Shown: positions 1 through 8,041 of the stretch, one piece after another
How the letters are laid out: each line of letters starts with the position of its first letter
Numbering within the stretch: the first letter of the stretch is position 1
NCBI RefSeq assembly: GCF_016765635.1
Contig: NZ_JAESVD010000001.1
Span: 186,001 to 250,000 of the forward strand
From: Shewanella schlegeliana
Lineage (GTDB): Bacteria > Pseudomonadota > Gammaproteobacteria > Enterobacterales > Shewanellaceae
Direction: 5' to 3'
Length of the DNA: 64,000 nt
Notes under the pieces: model-generated
The model's input: the letters and a program-made list of their open reading frames with translations, nothing else
Databases searched by the model: none
Told to the model about the DNA's origin: nothing
Translations under genes and position numbers: made by a program

Positions 1-404
1 ATCCCTTAGAGACATTTTGTTCATTAAGTCATGCATTCTGGTTTTGGGATACTGGGAGCAGAGCTCTAGTGTGGATTACTAGTCAACGAAATTTTTTAAA
101 TGTGCCTAGATGATGAGTCAACGAAGATGTGTCCTTACTTTAAATGTGGATATAGGTCACAAAAATCAATAATAAAAATGTGTTAACTCCCATAAGCGTT
201 TTGTGTTTCCTTTTCAGCATGGTTGCGGTTCTCACTCAAAAATTAATCAGTTAGATAAGCGTTTTACATCATAGTTATTCGCTTCACTTATGGTTTGGGC
301 GTTTGCTTATTTGTCACAATGCCCCGCTTTATATAGATGAAATATATAAGGTTTAGCTCTTATATTTTGTTTAAAACTGCAAGTTCTTATGGGGGAGAAT
401 TGAG
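1..404. other. Upstream intergenic region, no gene seen
   Basis: No convincing coding region is visible. The stretch is AT-rich and contains two copies of AGTCAACGAA (near positions 82 and 116), which may be a chance or short direct repeat. The last part supplies the promoter and the strong ribosome binding site (GGGGGAG) of the OmpA-like gene that follows. Anything cut off by the window edge cannot be judged. Confidence 0.5.
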
Positions 405-1472
405 ATGAAAAGAACTAGAAGTAGAGTGTTATTGGTCAGCTTGCTGCCAATCATGCCCGTATTTGCAGCTAATGCTGATTTACCTACAGACTCAAATACT
501 AATATTAGCAACACTAGCTCATTTGCACCTGTTGAAACGCCGAATTGGTATGTAGGTGCTAGAGGTGGATTCTCTGAATTTCACGGTGCCTGTGCTAAAA
601 ATGCCATCGACTGCGATGATAACTCTATGGGTTACGGACTATATGGTGGTTATCAATTTAATGACTGGTTTGCGCTTGAAGCTGGGGCTACCAATTACGG
701 CACGATATCGGCGCTATATCAAGGGGGCTACACCAAGGCGAATATGTCTGGTGCAGAGCTAACGGCTAAGTTTTCATATGGCTTAACCGAGCGAGTAGCA
801 CTATATGCTCGATTAGGTGGAGCTTATAAATATATTGATAGAGAAACGTCATGGGCGGGTGACTCAAAACCATCTGGTTGGGGGCTAACAACCGCAGTCG
901 GGCTTGATTATAAGTTAACTAAGCGTTTATCGGCTCGAGCGGAGTACCAATTTATTGGTGACGCAAATGATAATCGCGGATCTTCAGACGCTTACTTTGG
1001 TTCGCTAGGCCTAACCTATCGCTTTGGCTCCGCTGCAAGAGCTACCACAAGTGCCACCGTAAAAACCATTCCTGCAGTAATTACACCAGATGCAAAATCT
1101 GTTGTGCCTGCCACTGTGATGCGTGTTTTATTGGACGCAGACTTTGACTCTACATCGTTCCATGACAAGTCGAATGAGTTGCCACCACTAATTGAAAAAG
1201 CCAAACAAACTCAAGTAACGGTTGTGATCACGGGTAATGCCGACAGTAAAGGTGCCATGGGGTATAACCAAACCTTATCAGAGAAGCGTGCGCAAGCTGT
1301 TGGCGATCATTTAATTTCAAAAGGTGTTGATGCCGAGCTTATTACTGTCCGAGGTAACGGCGAGCTTAGACCCAAAGCGAGTAATGACACGGCGCAGGGA
1401 AGGGCATTGAACAGAAAAACAGAGGTAGAGTTTAAGTCTAAAGCACAGGTTTATATTGGAGAGCCACAATGA
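405..1472 (+). CDS. OmpA family outer membrane protein
   Basis: A 355-residue protein with a Sec signal peptide (about residues 1-21, ending VFA). An OmpA-type eight-stranded beta-barrel domain follows (about 46-207, opening NWYVGARGGF and closing GLTYRFG). A C-terminal OmpA-like peptidoglycan-binding domain (about 235-348) shows the usual core, GNADSKG and LSEKRAQAV. By family it anchors the outer membrane to peptidoglycan. The stop codon overlaps the start of the next gene in an ATGA arrangement, so the two are almost certainly co-translated; the partner is a large Ig-repeat lipoprotein, which suggests a joint surface role. A GGGGGAG ribosome binding site sits upstream of the ATG. A specific symbol is not justified because Shewanella genomes have several OmpA paralogues. 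Confidence 0.9.
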   Translation: MKRTRSRVLLVSLLPIMPVFAANADLPTDSNTNISNTSSFAPVETPNWYVGARGGFSEFHGACAKNAIDCDDNSMGYGLYGGYQFNDWFALEAGATNYGTISALYQGGYTKANMSGAELTAKFSYGLTERVALYARLGGAYKYIDRETSWAGDSKPSGWGLTTAVGLDYKLTKRLSARAEYQFIGDANDNRGSSDAYFGSLGLTYRFGSAARATTSATVKTIPAVITPDAKSVVPATVMRVLLDADFDSTSFHDKSNELPPLIEKAKQTQVTVVITGNADSKGAMGYNQTLSEKRAQAVGDHLISKGVDAELITVRGNGELRPKASNDTAQGRALNRKTEVEFKSKAQVYIGEPQ

Positions 1473-4210
1473 AACGATTAATGCAATTTTTTTCGCTGAT
1501 GCTTATAGCAGTGTTAACCCTAACTGCATGCGGTAGCGATGATAAAGGGTTAGTCACTGGGCCGAATGACCCCACAATTGTGAGCTTACAAGTTACGCCA
1601 GCTGTAGTACAAAGCCCGGCAGGTTTAAGTTTGCAATACAAAGCATTGGCTAAGATGAGTGATAACTCAGTCATTGATGTAACCACTGACAAAATACTTT
1701 CTTGGAGCAGCAGCGACAGCAATATTGTAACCATTGATACCGATACGGGCATCGCAACAGGTGTTGCAGTCGGTACCGTCACCATTACAGCCTCGGGTAA
1801 TGCGAATGGAGCCGAGTTTAGTGCGTCAGCAAAGCTGACCGTAACGGATGCCACGGTAACAAGCCTGCAAGTTACGCCGCTTGATGCCACTGTGGTGGCT
1901 GGATTGGAGCAAGCCTTTACAGCGCAAGCGTTAATGTCTGACTCTAGTGTGCTAGATGTAACCACCGATAGTGCATTGTCGTGGAGCAGTAGCGACAGCA
2001 ATATTGCAACTATCGATACCGATACAGGGATCGCAACGGGTGTTGCAGTCGGTACGGTCACCATTACAGCCTCGGGCAGTGCCAATGGCACCGAGTTTAC
2101 GGCATCAGCAGAACTGACGGTAACGAATGCCACAGTAACCAGTCTGCAAATCACACCACAGGATACCACTGTAGTCGCAGGGCTAGAGCAAGCCTTTACT
2201 GCACAAGCATTAATGTCTGACTCTAGTGTGTTAGATGTGACCACCGATAGTGCATTGTCTTGGAGTAGCAACGACACCAATATTGCAACTATCGATACCG
2301 ATACGGGGATCGCAACGGGTGTTGCAGTCGGTACCGTTACCATTACTGCCTCGGGTAATGCGAATGGCGCTGAGTTTACGGCATCAGCAGAACTGACGGT
2401 AACGAATGCCACAGTAACAAGCCTGCAAATCACGCCACTTGATGCCACTGTGGTGGCGGGGTTAGAGCAAGCCCTTACAGCGCAAGCACTTTTATCAGAC
2501 TCAAGTGTGTTAGATGTGACCACGAATGCTGCATTGTCGTGGAGCAGCAGCGACAGCAATATTGCAACCATTGATACCGATACGGGGATCGCAACGGGTG
2601 TTGCAGTCGGTACCGTTACCATTACAGCATCGGGTAATGCGAATGGAGCCGAGTTTAGTGCGTCAGCAAAGCTGACCGTAACGGATGCCACGGTAACAAG
2701 CCTGCAAGTTACGCCGCTTGATGCCACTGTGGTGGCTGGATTGGAGCAAGCCTTTACAGCGCAAGCGTTAATGTCTGATTCTAGTGTGCTAGATGTAACC
2801 ACCGATAGTGCATTGTCGTGGAGCAGTAGCAACAGCAATATTGCAACTATCGATACCGATACAGGGATCGCAACGGGTGTTGCAGTCGGTACGGTCACCA
2901 TTACTGCCTCGGGCAGTGCCAATGGCGCCGAGTTTACTGCTTCTGCTGAGCTGAGGGTAACGGATGCCACGGTCACCAGCCTGCAAGTTACGCCGCTTGA
3001 TGCCAGTGTTGCAGCTGGGTTAGAGCAAGCCTTTACAGCGCAAGCGTTAATGTCTGATTCTAGTGTGCTAGATGTAACCACCGATAGCGTATTGTCGTGG
3101 AGCAGCAGCGACAGCAATATTGCAACTATCGATACCGATACGGGCATCGCAACAGGTGTTGCTGCAGGTACAGTTATCATTACAGCCTCGGGCAGTGCCA
3201 ATGGCACCGAGTTTACCGCTTCTGCTGAGCTGACGGTAACGGATGCCACGGTAACCAGTCTGCAAGTCACGCCGTTTGATGCCAGTGTAGTAGCAGGTTT
3301 AGAGCAAGCCTTTACAGCGCAAGCACTTTTATCTGACTCAAGTGTGCTAGATGTGACCACAAATGCTGCATTGTCGTGGAGCAGCAGCGACAACAATATC
3401 GCAACTATCGATACCGATACGGGGATCGCAACGGGTGTTACAGTCGGTACCGTCACCATTACCGCATCAGGTAACGCGAATGGCGCTGAGTTTACTGCAT
3501 CTGCAGAGCTGACGGTTGCACCTGCAGCAGTGACGGCTATTGAGGTAACGCCTAAAGTAGGAAAAGTGCCTGAGGGAAAAACCTTAGCTTATACTGCCAC
3601 CGCATTGTTTTCTGACGGTTCAACACTTGACGTGACGGCTGAAACCTTGGTTTCTTGGAGCAGCAGTAATACCGCTGCAGCAACAATTGATAACGACAGT
3701 GGCGTTGTTACTGGTGAAGCGATTGGTACTACAGATATCACTGCCTTAGCTGTATTTGAAAGCAACACATTTAAAGATACAGTGCCATTAAGTGTTATAG
3801 AGTTTATTCCTTATCACCGCCCCCTTTTGGCAAGTGAGACACACTTTGATGAGTCCGTCGATTCTAAAGAGTATATTGTTTATACCGATGAATTCGGTAA
3901 CCAAGTAACAGGCCCAACAGAGTATGGCTATGCAGCTTTAAAAGTAGAAACAGCAATTGATGAATGCAAAAGAAGAGGAAAGCAGCTAGTTTCTAGCGCT
4001 AATCAATTTAATGACTATATGAATGAGCACCATGCAGAAGCATCAACTTGGCCGTTGGTTCGTTTCTTTTGGACGTCAGAGTTAGACACTGACGAGGTAG
4101 GTTCATGGTTTAATTATCGTTTAGCTATTGGCGAGTTGGTTGAGCCTGGAGGGTTTGAAATACGAGGACAAGATCCTGACTCGCTAGCTTTTGTCGTGTG
4201 TGAAAATTAA
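1469..4210 (+). CDS. BIG2-repeat surface lipoprotein with lectin-like C-terminus
   Basis: A 913-residue protein with a lipoprotein signal (LTLTACGS, lipidated Cys near residue 21). Eight tandem bacterial Ig-like (BIG2) domains of about 93 residues follow. Domains 2-7 are nearly identical and domain 8 (from about residue 688) is diverged. The last about 130 residues differ: two cysteines (AIDECKRRGKQL and the terminal VVCEN), a WPLVRFFWTS block and a short disulfide-closed layout resemble the C-type-lectin-like tip of invasin/intimin proteins. That resemblance is inference. The overall plan is a lipid-anchored rod carrying a binding head, consistent with an adhesin. It overlaps the OmpA-like gene by 4 bases. 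The near-identical repeats make copy number likely to vary by recombination. Confidence 0.85.
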   Translation: MKRLMQFFSLMLIAVLTLTACGSDDKGLVTGPNDPTIVSLQVTPAVVQSPAGLSLQYKALAKMSDNSVIDVTTDKILSWSSSDSNIVTIDTDTGIATGVAVGTVTITASGNANGAEFSASAKLTVTDATVTSLQVTPLDATVVAGLEQAFTAQALMSDSSVLDVTTDSALSWSSSDSNIATIDTDTGIATGVAVGTVTITASGSANGTEFTASAELTVTNATVTSLQITPQDTTVVAGLEQAFTAQALMSDSSVLDVTTDSALSWSSNDTNIATIDTDTGIATGVAVGTVTITASGNANGAEFTASAELTVTNATVTSLQITPLDATVVAGLEQALTAQALLSDSSVLDVTTNAALSWSSSDSNIATIDTDTGIATGVAVGTVTITASGNANGAEFSASAKLTVTDATVTSLQVTPLDATVVAGLEQAFTAQALMSDSSVLDVTTDSALSWSSSNSNIATIDTDTGIATGVAVGTVTITASGSANGAEFTASAELRVTDATVTSLQVTPLDASVAAGLEQAFTAQALMSDSSVLDVTTDSVLSWSSSDSNIATIDTDTGIATGVAAGTVIITASGSANGTEFTASAELTVTDATVTSLQVTPFDASVVAGLEQAFTAQALLSDSSVLDVTTNAALSWSSSDNNIATIDTDTGIATGVTVGTVTITASGNANGAEFTASAELTVAPAAVTAIEVTPKVGKVPEGKTLAYTATALFSDGSTLDVTAETLVSWSSSNTAAATIDNDSGVVTGEAIGTTDITALAVFESNTFKDTVPLSVIEFIPYHRPLLASETHFDESVDSKEYIVYTDEFGNQVTGPTEYGYAALKVETAIDECKRRGKQLVSSANQFNDYMNEHHAEASTWPLVRFFWTSELDTDEVGSWFNYRLAIGELVEPGGFEIRGQDPDSLAFVVCEN
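1576..3519. repeat. Tandem 279-bp coding repeats (about 7 units)
   Basis: Seven consecutive units of about 279 bp encode the 93-residue Ig-like domains of the lipoprotein. Blocks such as the one coding for TIDTDTGIATGVAVGTVTIT recur almost unchanged in each unit. Units near 1850 and 2690 are practically identical at the nucleotide level, which points to recent duplication or gene conversion. Confidence 0.85.
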
Positions 4211-4319
4211 CTTACTTGATGAGAATGAGTGCCTCATATAACTATTGAGTATGATGCTGAGCCTTAGTCAGTATTAGCACTTAGAATTAATTGCCAGTAC
4301 ATAGCCATAAACGACAAAA

Positions 4320-4347
4320 ATGCCTCTAGTTCATAGAGGCATTTTTT
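4320..4347 (+). terminator. Rho-independent terminator after the Ig-repeat lipoprotein
   Basis: Stem ATGCCTCTA / TAGAGGCAT with loop GTTCA, followed by a run of six T. It lies about 110 bp after the stop codon and closes the OmpA-lipoprotein operon. Confidence 0.85.
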
Positions 4348-4369
4348 ATAAATTTTTAATGAATGTTGA

Positions 4370-4645
4370 ATAGTCATTTATGTTTGATGCTTTCAAGGTG
4401 GCCTTTACGGCAATGATGTCAACGTTGCTTTCGTATCTGAAGGCCTAAGCTTAGATTGGAAAAGTGGTTTAGATACTTCAATTCTTGACTAACATGAAGA
4501 GTTTAACCAAGACTGTTTCGCTGTTAGGTTCCGCGGTTATATCAATGGTGGTGTATACGCTAAGTTAAATACTGACTTTAACTTAATAGTGACAGCTTCA
4601 GCCTTAAGTCGTACATACTCGCTACGTATCAGCCCGAAGTGCTAA
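4370..4645 (+). pseudogene. Remnant of an unknown gene, one in-frame stop
   Basis: One frame reads sensibly across this stretch: GGLYGNDVNVAFVSEGLSLD, then a TAA at 4490-4492, then FAVRFRGYINGGVYAKLNTD and an ending SLRISPKC before the TAA at 4643. The frame has no usable start, is broken by one stop, and is followed by a good terminator. These facts suggest the 3' part of a gene that lost its front. I do not recognise the family. The reading is inference from composition and continuity of the frame. Confidence 0.5.
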
Positions 4646-4673
4646 TCTCAATTTGATACGATTAGTAGATAAT

Positions 4674-4704
4674 AAAAAACCTCCGCAAGTCGGAGGTTTT
4701 TTTT
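4674..4704. terminator. Bidirectional rho-independent terminator
   Basis: AAAAAACCTCCG, loop CAAGT, CGGAGGTTTTTTTT. It has A and T runs on both sides, so it can end the decayed gene on the plus strand and the zinc-finger gene on the minus strand. Confidence 0.85.
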
Positions 4705-4750
4705 ATGGATAAATCGCGAGAAATGATAGCGAATGCTTTGCGAGTTAATA

Positions 4751-5107
4751 TTAATGATTAAGTCTTAACTCTTGCCTATGTTGACGCTTGAACTGTCCAC
4801 TACAGCTAATGCAGCGCTGCTCTAATGGGTCCTTAGCGAGTTGCTCAGGTTCGATATTACTCTCACAATCACTGCATACACCATATAAACCAATTTCAAG
4901 CTGACAACGCGCAGCATCTAGGCTCATTAACTTTAAAAACAGTGGGTGTTCGCATAGGTGAACATCAGTCATGACTTGAATGAGCTCACAAAGAGAATAA
5001 TTATGCTGTTCCATTAGCTTGGCTTGCATTTCGGGGAGTGCACCAATCTTCGCTCTTAGTTCCGATTCGATCTCGGATAAGGTTTGTTTGATATGGTTTG
5101 TACTCAC
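4751..5107 (-). CDS. DksA/TraR-type C4 zinc-finger protein
   Basis: A 118-residue protein. The N-terminal two thirds are predicted helical (about residues 1-75). The C-terminal part holds a CSDC-x17-CISC four-cysteine zinc finger of the DksA/TraR kind (about 78-103). Family members bind the secondary channel of RNA polymerase or act as small regulators. This one is shorter than DksA (about 150 residues) and lacks an obvious coiled-coil tip with paired acidic residues, so a DksA-like effect on transcription is only a possibility. It is transcribed alone, with the bidirectional terminator at 4674-4704 just downstream. Confidence 0.8.
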   Translation of the reverse strand: MSTNHIKQTLSEIESELRAKIGALPEMQAKLMEQHNYSLCELIQVMTDVHLCEHPLFLKLMSLDAARCQLEIGLYGVCSDCESNIEPEQLAKDPLEQRCISCSGQFKRQHRQELRLNH

Positions 5108-5226
5108 TTAGGTCGCCTACAATTATTAACTTTACGGCTTTTTAGTCTAAACATGCAGGCGTGATTCGTTATGACTAAGATCAATTCAGCGCTATATTTT
5201 GCGGATTTAGTGCAATAAAATGCTAA

Positions 5227-5364
5227 TTAATTCACTAAACGCTCGTTTAAATCTTGTGGTACAGCGATGAACTCATCATTTATTTTAAACACTCTGAGCT
5301 ATTTAAATCCTCTAAATAGCTCACTGGATTGTGTATGTTGGTCATTAACCAACTAAATCCAAAT
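5227..5364 (-). pseudogene. Degenerate second copy of the dusC 3' end
   Basis: Immediately after the stop codon of the intact dusC, the minus strand reads again as the last about 40 codons of the same gene. It gives QHTQSSELFRGFK, a stop, LRVFKINDEF, and ERLVN before a stop at 5229-5227. The intact gene reads QYPQADELFRE, LRVYKTADEI, ERLTNQV at the matching places. A 9-bp insertion brings the internal stop. Nucleotide agreement is roughly two thirds to three quarters over about 100 bp, far too good for chance. I infer that the ancestral 3' end was left behind when an incoming or duplicated dusC replaced the rest. Confidence 0.8.
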
Positions 5365-5366
5365 GG

Positions 5367-6332
5367 TTAAACTTGGTTAGTTAAACGCTCTTGTGCCGCT
5401 TGTAAGACATCGATGATTTCATCGGCTGTTTTATATACCCTTAGCTCTCTAAATAGTTCATCGGCTTGTGGGTACTGGCGGTTTAGGTAGCTAAACCACT
5501 GCTTAATTCGGGCGGGGTAATAGGTACTTTTTCTGCCTTCTAATTCACGGTTAGTGTATTCAAGCATTAGTCCCAGAGATTGCTGCCAAGTGTACGCTTC
5601 ATCACCTTTTATATGTGCTGCAAGATTTGGCAGTGAAATCGCCCCACGTCCCACCATCACGCTATCACAGCCGGTAACATCCATGCAGCGCTGAGCATCG
5701 GCACGATTCCAGATCTCACCATTGGCAATAACAGGGATAGGAAGTTTGGCATTAATATCCGTAATATATTCCCAGTAGGCTGGTGGCTTGTAGCCATCAA
5801 CTTTACTGCGGGCATGTACGGCAAGTTCATTGGCTCCTGCTTCATAAATGGCGAGAGCATTTTCCATATAGAGTGATTTATCATTAAAGCCTAAACGAAT
5901 CTTGGCCGTTACTGGCTGATCACTCGGTACGGCATCACGCATTGCTTTGACCACTTTATACAGTTGCTCAGGGTACTGCAGCATCACCGCACCACCATTG
6001 CTGCGGTTAACCATTTTTGCCGGACAGCCAAAATTCACATCAACGCCTTTTGAGCCTAATTCGACGGCTCTAATCGCATTTTCTGCCATCCAGTCGGGGT
6101 CTTGGCCAAGTAGTTGTACACGCACAGGCGTACCAGACAAGGTCTGGCCTCCTGTTTGTAATTCAGGGCATATGCGATAAAAGACCTTTTCAGGTAGCAG
6201 TTGATCCACCACACGAACAAACTCGGTGACCATTAGATCATAAGGGTTGATAGCAGAGAGGATCTCTCGCATTAAATCGTCTACAACGCCTTCCATAGGC
6301 GCCAAAATTATTCGCACTGAACTGTCCAACAT
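5367..6332 (-). CDS. dusC: tRNA-dihydrouridine(16) synthase DusC
   Basis: A 321-residue flavoenzyme that reduces uridine 16 in the tRNA D-loop using NADPH. The TIM-barrel start IILAPMEGVVDDLMRE, the FGCPAKMVNRSNGGA loop with the catalytic Cys (about residue 103), the AVHARSK segment and the VMVGRGAISLPN flavin phosphate site are all visible. Length and the C-terminal ELFRELRVYKTADEI block fit DusC rather than DusA or DusB. It is transcribed alone. The odd feature is the fossil copy of its own 3' end directly downstream (5227-5364). Confidence 0.93.
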   Translation of the reverse strand: MLDSSVRIILAPMEGVVDDLMREILSAINPYDLMVTEFVRVVDQLLPEKVFYRICPELQTGGQTLSGTPVRVQLLGQDPDWMAENAIRAVELGSKGVDVNFGCPAKMVNRSNGGAVMLQYPEQLYKVVKAMRDAVPSDQPVTAKIRLGFNDKSLYMENALAIYEAGANELAVHARSKVDGYKPPAYWEYITDINAKLPIPVIANGEIWNRADAQRCMDVTGCDSVMVGRGAISLPNLAAHIKGDEAYTWQQSLGLMLEYTNRELEGRKSTYYPARIKQWFSYLNRQYPQADELFRELRVYKTADEIIDVLQAAQERLTNQV

Positions 6333-6677
6333 ATCGGTATATTTTAAAGGCGCCGCATTCTACCTCATCTTAAACCCTCGACCAAATAGACTGCGTTATT
6401 TTGTTTTTAGTCAATGAGAGTATCGGCTTTACTTTTATCTAATTGCTACCCCTTAAGGTAGCTAGCTTTTGTCATGTCCTGGACAGTAGGGAAAATTGCG
6501 TTTGAACATTGATATAAGGACTAGCATAATTTGACCTATCAGCTTTCATGGGTCATAAATGTGATGAATGTAAAATTTTTGAAATTTAAATGCGGGTTGG
6601 CAGGTCTAGTTTAGCAAGCCAGCAAAATACCTTGTTGGTAACCGAACCAATGTTGATTATGTAAGAGGGATGAGATC
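6333..6677. promoter_or_regulatory. Divergent intergenic region, dusC / hvfA
   Basis: No gene is seen in this 345-bp region, which must hold both promoters. A short hairpin, GCTACC / GGTAGC, lies at 6445-6462. Close to hvfA there is an inverted repeat TTGGT-N6-ACCAA (6635-6650), a possible operator. A GAGGGA ribosome binding site precedes the hvfA start. No promoter element could be assigned with confidence. Confidence 0.4.
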
Positions 6678-7109
6678 ATGAAATTAGTGAATAAAACTGC
6701 AATTACTGTCGCTGTAGGTGCTGTTGTAATGGGAAGCGCATTGGCAGCAAGTGTGCAAGCAAGCCCATTTGGCTATAGTGAGATGCAAGCTGGTTACCAG
6801 TTACTTGAAGGTGAAGGTAAGTGCGGTGAAGGTAAATGTGGTGCCGATAAGAAAAAGAGCAAAGAAGGTAAGTGCGGCGAAGGCAAATGCGGCGAAGATA
6901 AGATGAAAGCCAAAGAAGGCAAATGCGGCGAAGGCAAATGTGGCGAAGATAAGATGAAAGCCAAAGAAGGTAAATGCGGCGAAGGCAAGTGCGGTGAAGA
7001 TAAGATGAAAGCCAAAGAAGGTAAGTGTGGTGAAGGTAAGTGCGGCGGCGATAAAAAAGTGAAGAAAGAGGGTAAATGTGGTGAAGGTAAATGCGGCGGT
7101 GCTAAGTAA
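6678..7109 (+). CDS. hvfA: HvfA-like EGKCG-repeat exported peptide precursor
   Basis: A 143-residue precursor. A Sec signal peptide (about 1-23) ends in GSALA and is followed by a short spacer. From about residue 46 the chain consists of six paired EGKCGEGKCG blocks, spaced by linkers such as EDKMKAK with a period of 17 residues. This gives 12 EGKCG motifs and 12 cysteines. In the Haemophilus influenzae HvfA family, cysteines in EGKC motifs are converted by a DUF692 iron enzyme into oxazolone/thioamide pairs that bind copper. That chemistry is established for the family and inferred here. The two partner genes follow directly. H. influenzae HvfA is usually described with fewer motifs, so this precursor looks long. 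A hairpin just after its stop may reduce transcription into the enzyme genes. Confidence 0.85.
   Translation: MKLVNKTAITVAVGAVVMGSALAASVQASPFGYSEMQAGYQLLEGEGKCGEGKCGADKKKSKEGKCGEGKCGEDKMKAKEGKCGEGKCGEDKMKAKEGKCGEGKCGEDKMKAKEGKCGEGKCGGDKKVKKEGKCGEGKCGGAK
6822..7107. repeat. 51-bp coding tandem repeat in hvfA
   Basis: Five full 51-bp units and one partial unit each encode a 17-residue block with two EGKCG motifs. The middle three units encode identical peptides (EGKCGEGKCGEDKMKAK) with only synonymous changes, so the unit number can expand or contract and change the number of modifiable cysteines. Confidence 0.85.
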
Positions 7110-7129
7110 TTCGTTTTGATAATTAAACG

Positions 7130-7149
7130 GGGCCAGCTTGTGCTGGCCC
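7130..7149 (+). terminator. Intra-operon hairpin between hvfA and hvfB
   Basis: A perfect 8-bp stem GGGCCAGC / GCTGGCCC with loop TTGT is followed by TATTTGTAT, a weak T tract. It sits between the precursor gene and the enzyme gene and looks like a partial terminator. The likely effect is more hvfA mRNA than hvfBC mRNA, as expected when a peptide substrate must outnumber its enzyme. Confidence 0.65.
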
Positions 7150-7189
7150 TATTTGTATAGCTGATTTGATGCATGTAGGCGACAGTAGT

Positions 7190-8041
7190 ATGACAAATAG
7201 CAGTAAGGTGAATAAGGGACAAGTTGGATTAGGCCTTAGGCGAGAGATGTTAGATGAGTTTTGCCAAGGTGTACCCTCTGAAATCGATTTTTTCGAGGTC
7301 GCGCCCGAAAACTGGATGACCCTTGGTGGCAAGTTTGGTCGTCAGTTTAGAGAACTGACAGAAAAGCACGAGTTCTACTGTCATGGTTTATCATTATCGA
7401 TCGGCAGTCCTGCACCACTTGATGTTCAGTTCGTCAAAGGCGTTAAAGATTTTTTGGACCTACACCAGATGAAAGTCTATTCAGAGCATTTAAGTTACTG
7501 CTCTGGGACCGGGCATATGTATGATTTAATGCCAATTCCCTTTACATCGGAAGCGGTTATGTATGTGGCTAAGCGAGTGAAGCAGGTGCAAGACATTATT
7601 GAAAGGCAGTTAGTGTTGGAGAATATCTCCTTTTATGCAGCCCCTAGTGCCGAGATGTCGGAAGCTGAATTTATCACCGCAGTAATGGAAGAGGCCGACT
7701 GCAAGATGCTTTTGGATGTAAATAACATCTATGTTAATTCAATTAATCATCAATATGATGCGCTTGAATTTTTAAAAGTGATGCCGACGGAAAGAATTAC
7801 TTATCTGCACATTGCCGGACATTATAAAGAGGCTGAGGATTTAATTGTTGATACCCATGGCGCGGATATCGTCGATCCCGTTTGGAGACTACTCGAAGAG
7901 TGTCACCAGCACCATGGTGTGTTTCCAACCTTATTAGAACGCGATTTTAATATCCCTAAAACCAGTGATTTATTACTGGAGATTAATCAAATTCATGATT
8001 ATCAAAACCGACATGTTGCGCGTTTGAAAAGGAGTGCTTAA
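7190..8041 (+). CDS. hvfB: DUF692 multinuclear iron oxidase (HvfB/MbnB type)
   Basis: About 283 residues, a DUF692 TIM-barrel enzyme of the MNIO family that uses clustered iron and oxygen to modify cysteines in peptide precursors. The metal-ligand landmarks known from MbnB can be picked out in order: HGLSLSIGS, SEHLSY, LENISFY, LLDVNNIYVN, YLHIAGHY, DTHG and LERDFN. They supply the expected His, Glu and Asp residues. The start is uncertain: an ATG at 7190 fits the usual N-terminus (QVGLGLRREML follows); a TTG at 7166 and an ATG at 7169 are in-frame alternatives. The stop overlaps the next start (TAATG), so translation is coupled. Substrate and partner are hvfA and hvfC on either side. Confidence 0.9.
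   Translation: MTNSSKVNKGQVGLGLRREMLDEFCQGVPSEIDFFEVAPENWMTLGGKFGRQFRELTEKHEFYCHGLSLSIGSPAPLDVQFVKGVKDFLDLHQMKVYSEHLSYCSGTGHMYDLMPIPFTSEAVMYVAKRVKQVQDIIERQLVLENISFYAAPSAEMSEAEFITAVMEEADCKMLLDVNNIYVNSINHQYDALEFLKVMPTERITYLHIAGHYKEAEDLIVDTHGADIVDPVWRLLEECHQHHGVFPTLLERDFNIPKTSDLLLEINQIHDYQNRHVARLKRSA

Noticed and set aside
1438..3459. A 673-codon open frame on the minus strand across the Ig-repeat gene
   Set aside because: It exists only because the 279-bp repeat has no stops in that antisense phase. The product is itself repetitive, without a signal or family, and the plus-strand gene is well supported.
5296..5322. GAGCTATTT / AAATAGCTC as a terminator of dusC
   Set aside because: There is no T run, and the stretch is explained as part of the degenerate dusC copy.
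6638..6663. GTAACC followed at 16 bp by TGTA, like an ECF-sigma promoter known for DUF692 operons in other bacteria
   Set aside because: The -10 half does not match, and the implied start would leave a leader too short to hold the ribosome binding site. TTGGT-N6-ACCAA at the same place could equally be an operator.
6794..7222. Minus-strand frame rich in PHLPS opposite hvfA
   Set aside because: It is the antisense reading of the EGKCG repeats and has no independent support.
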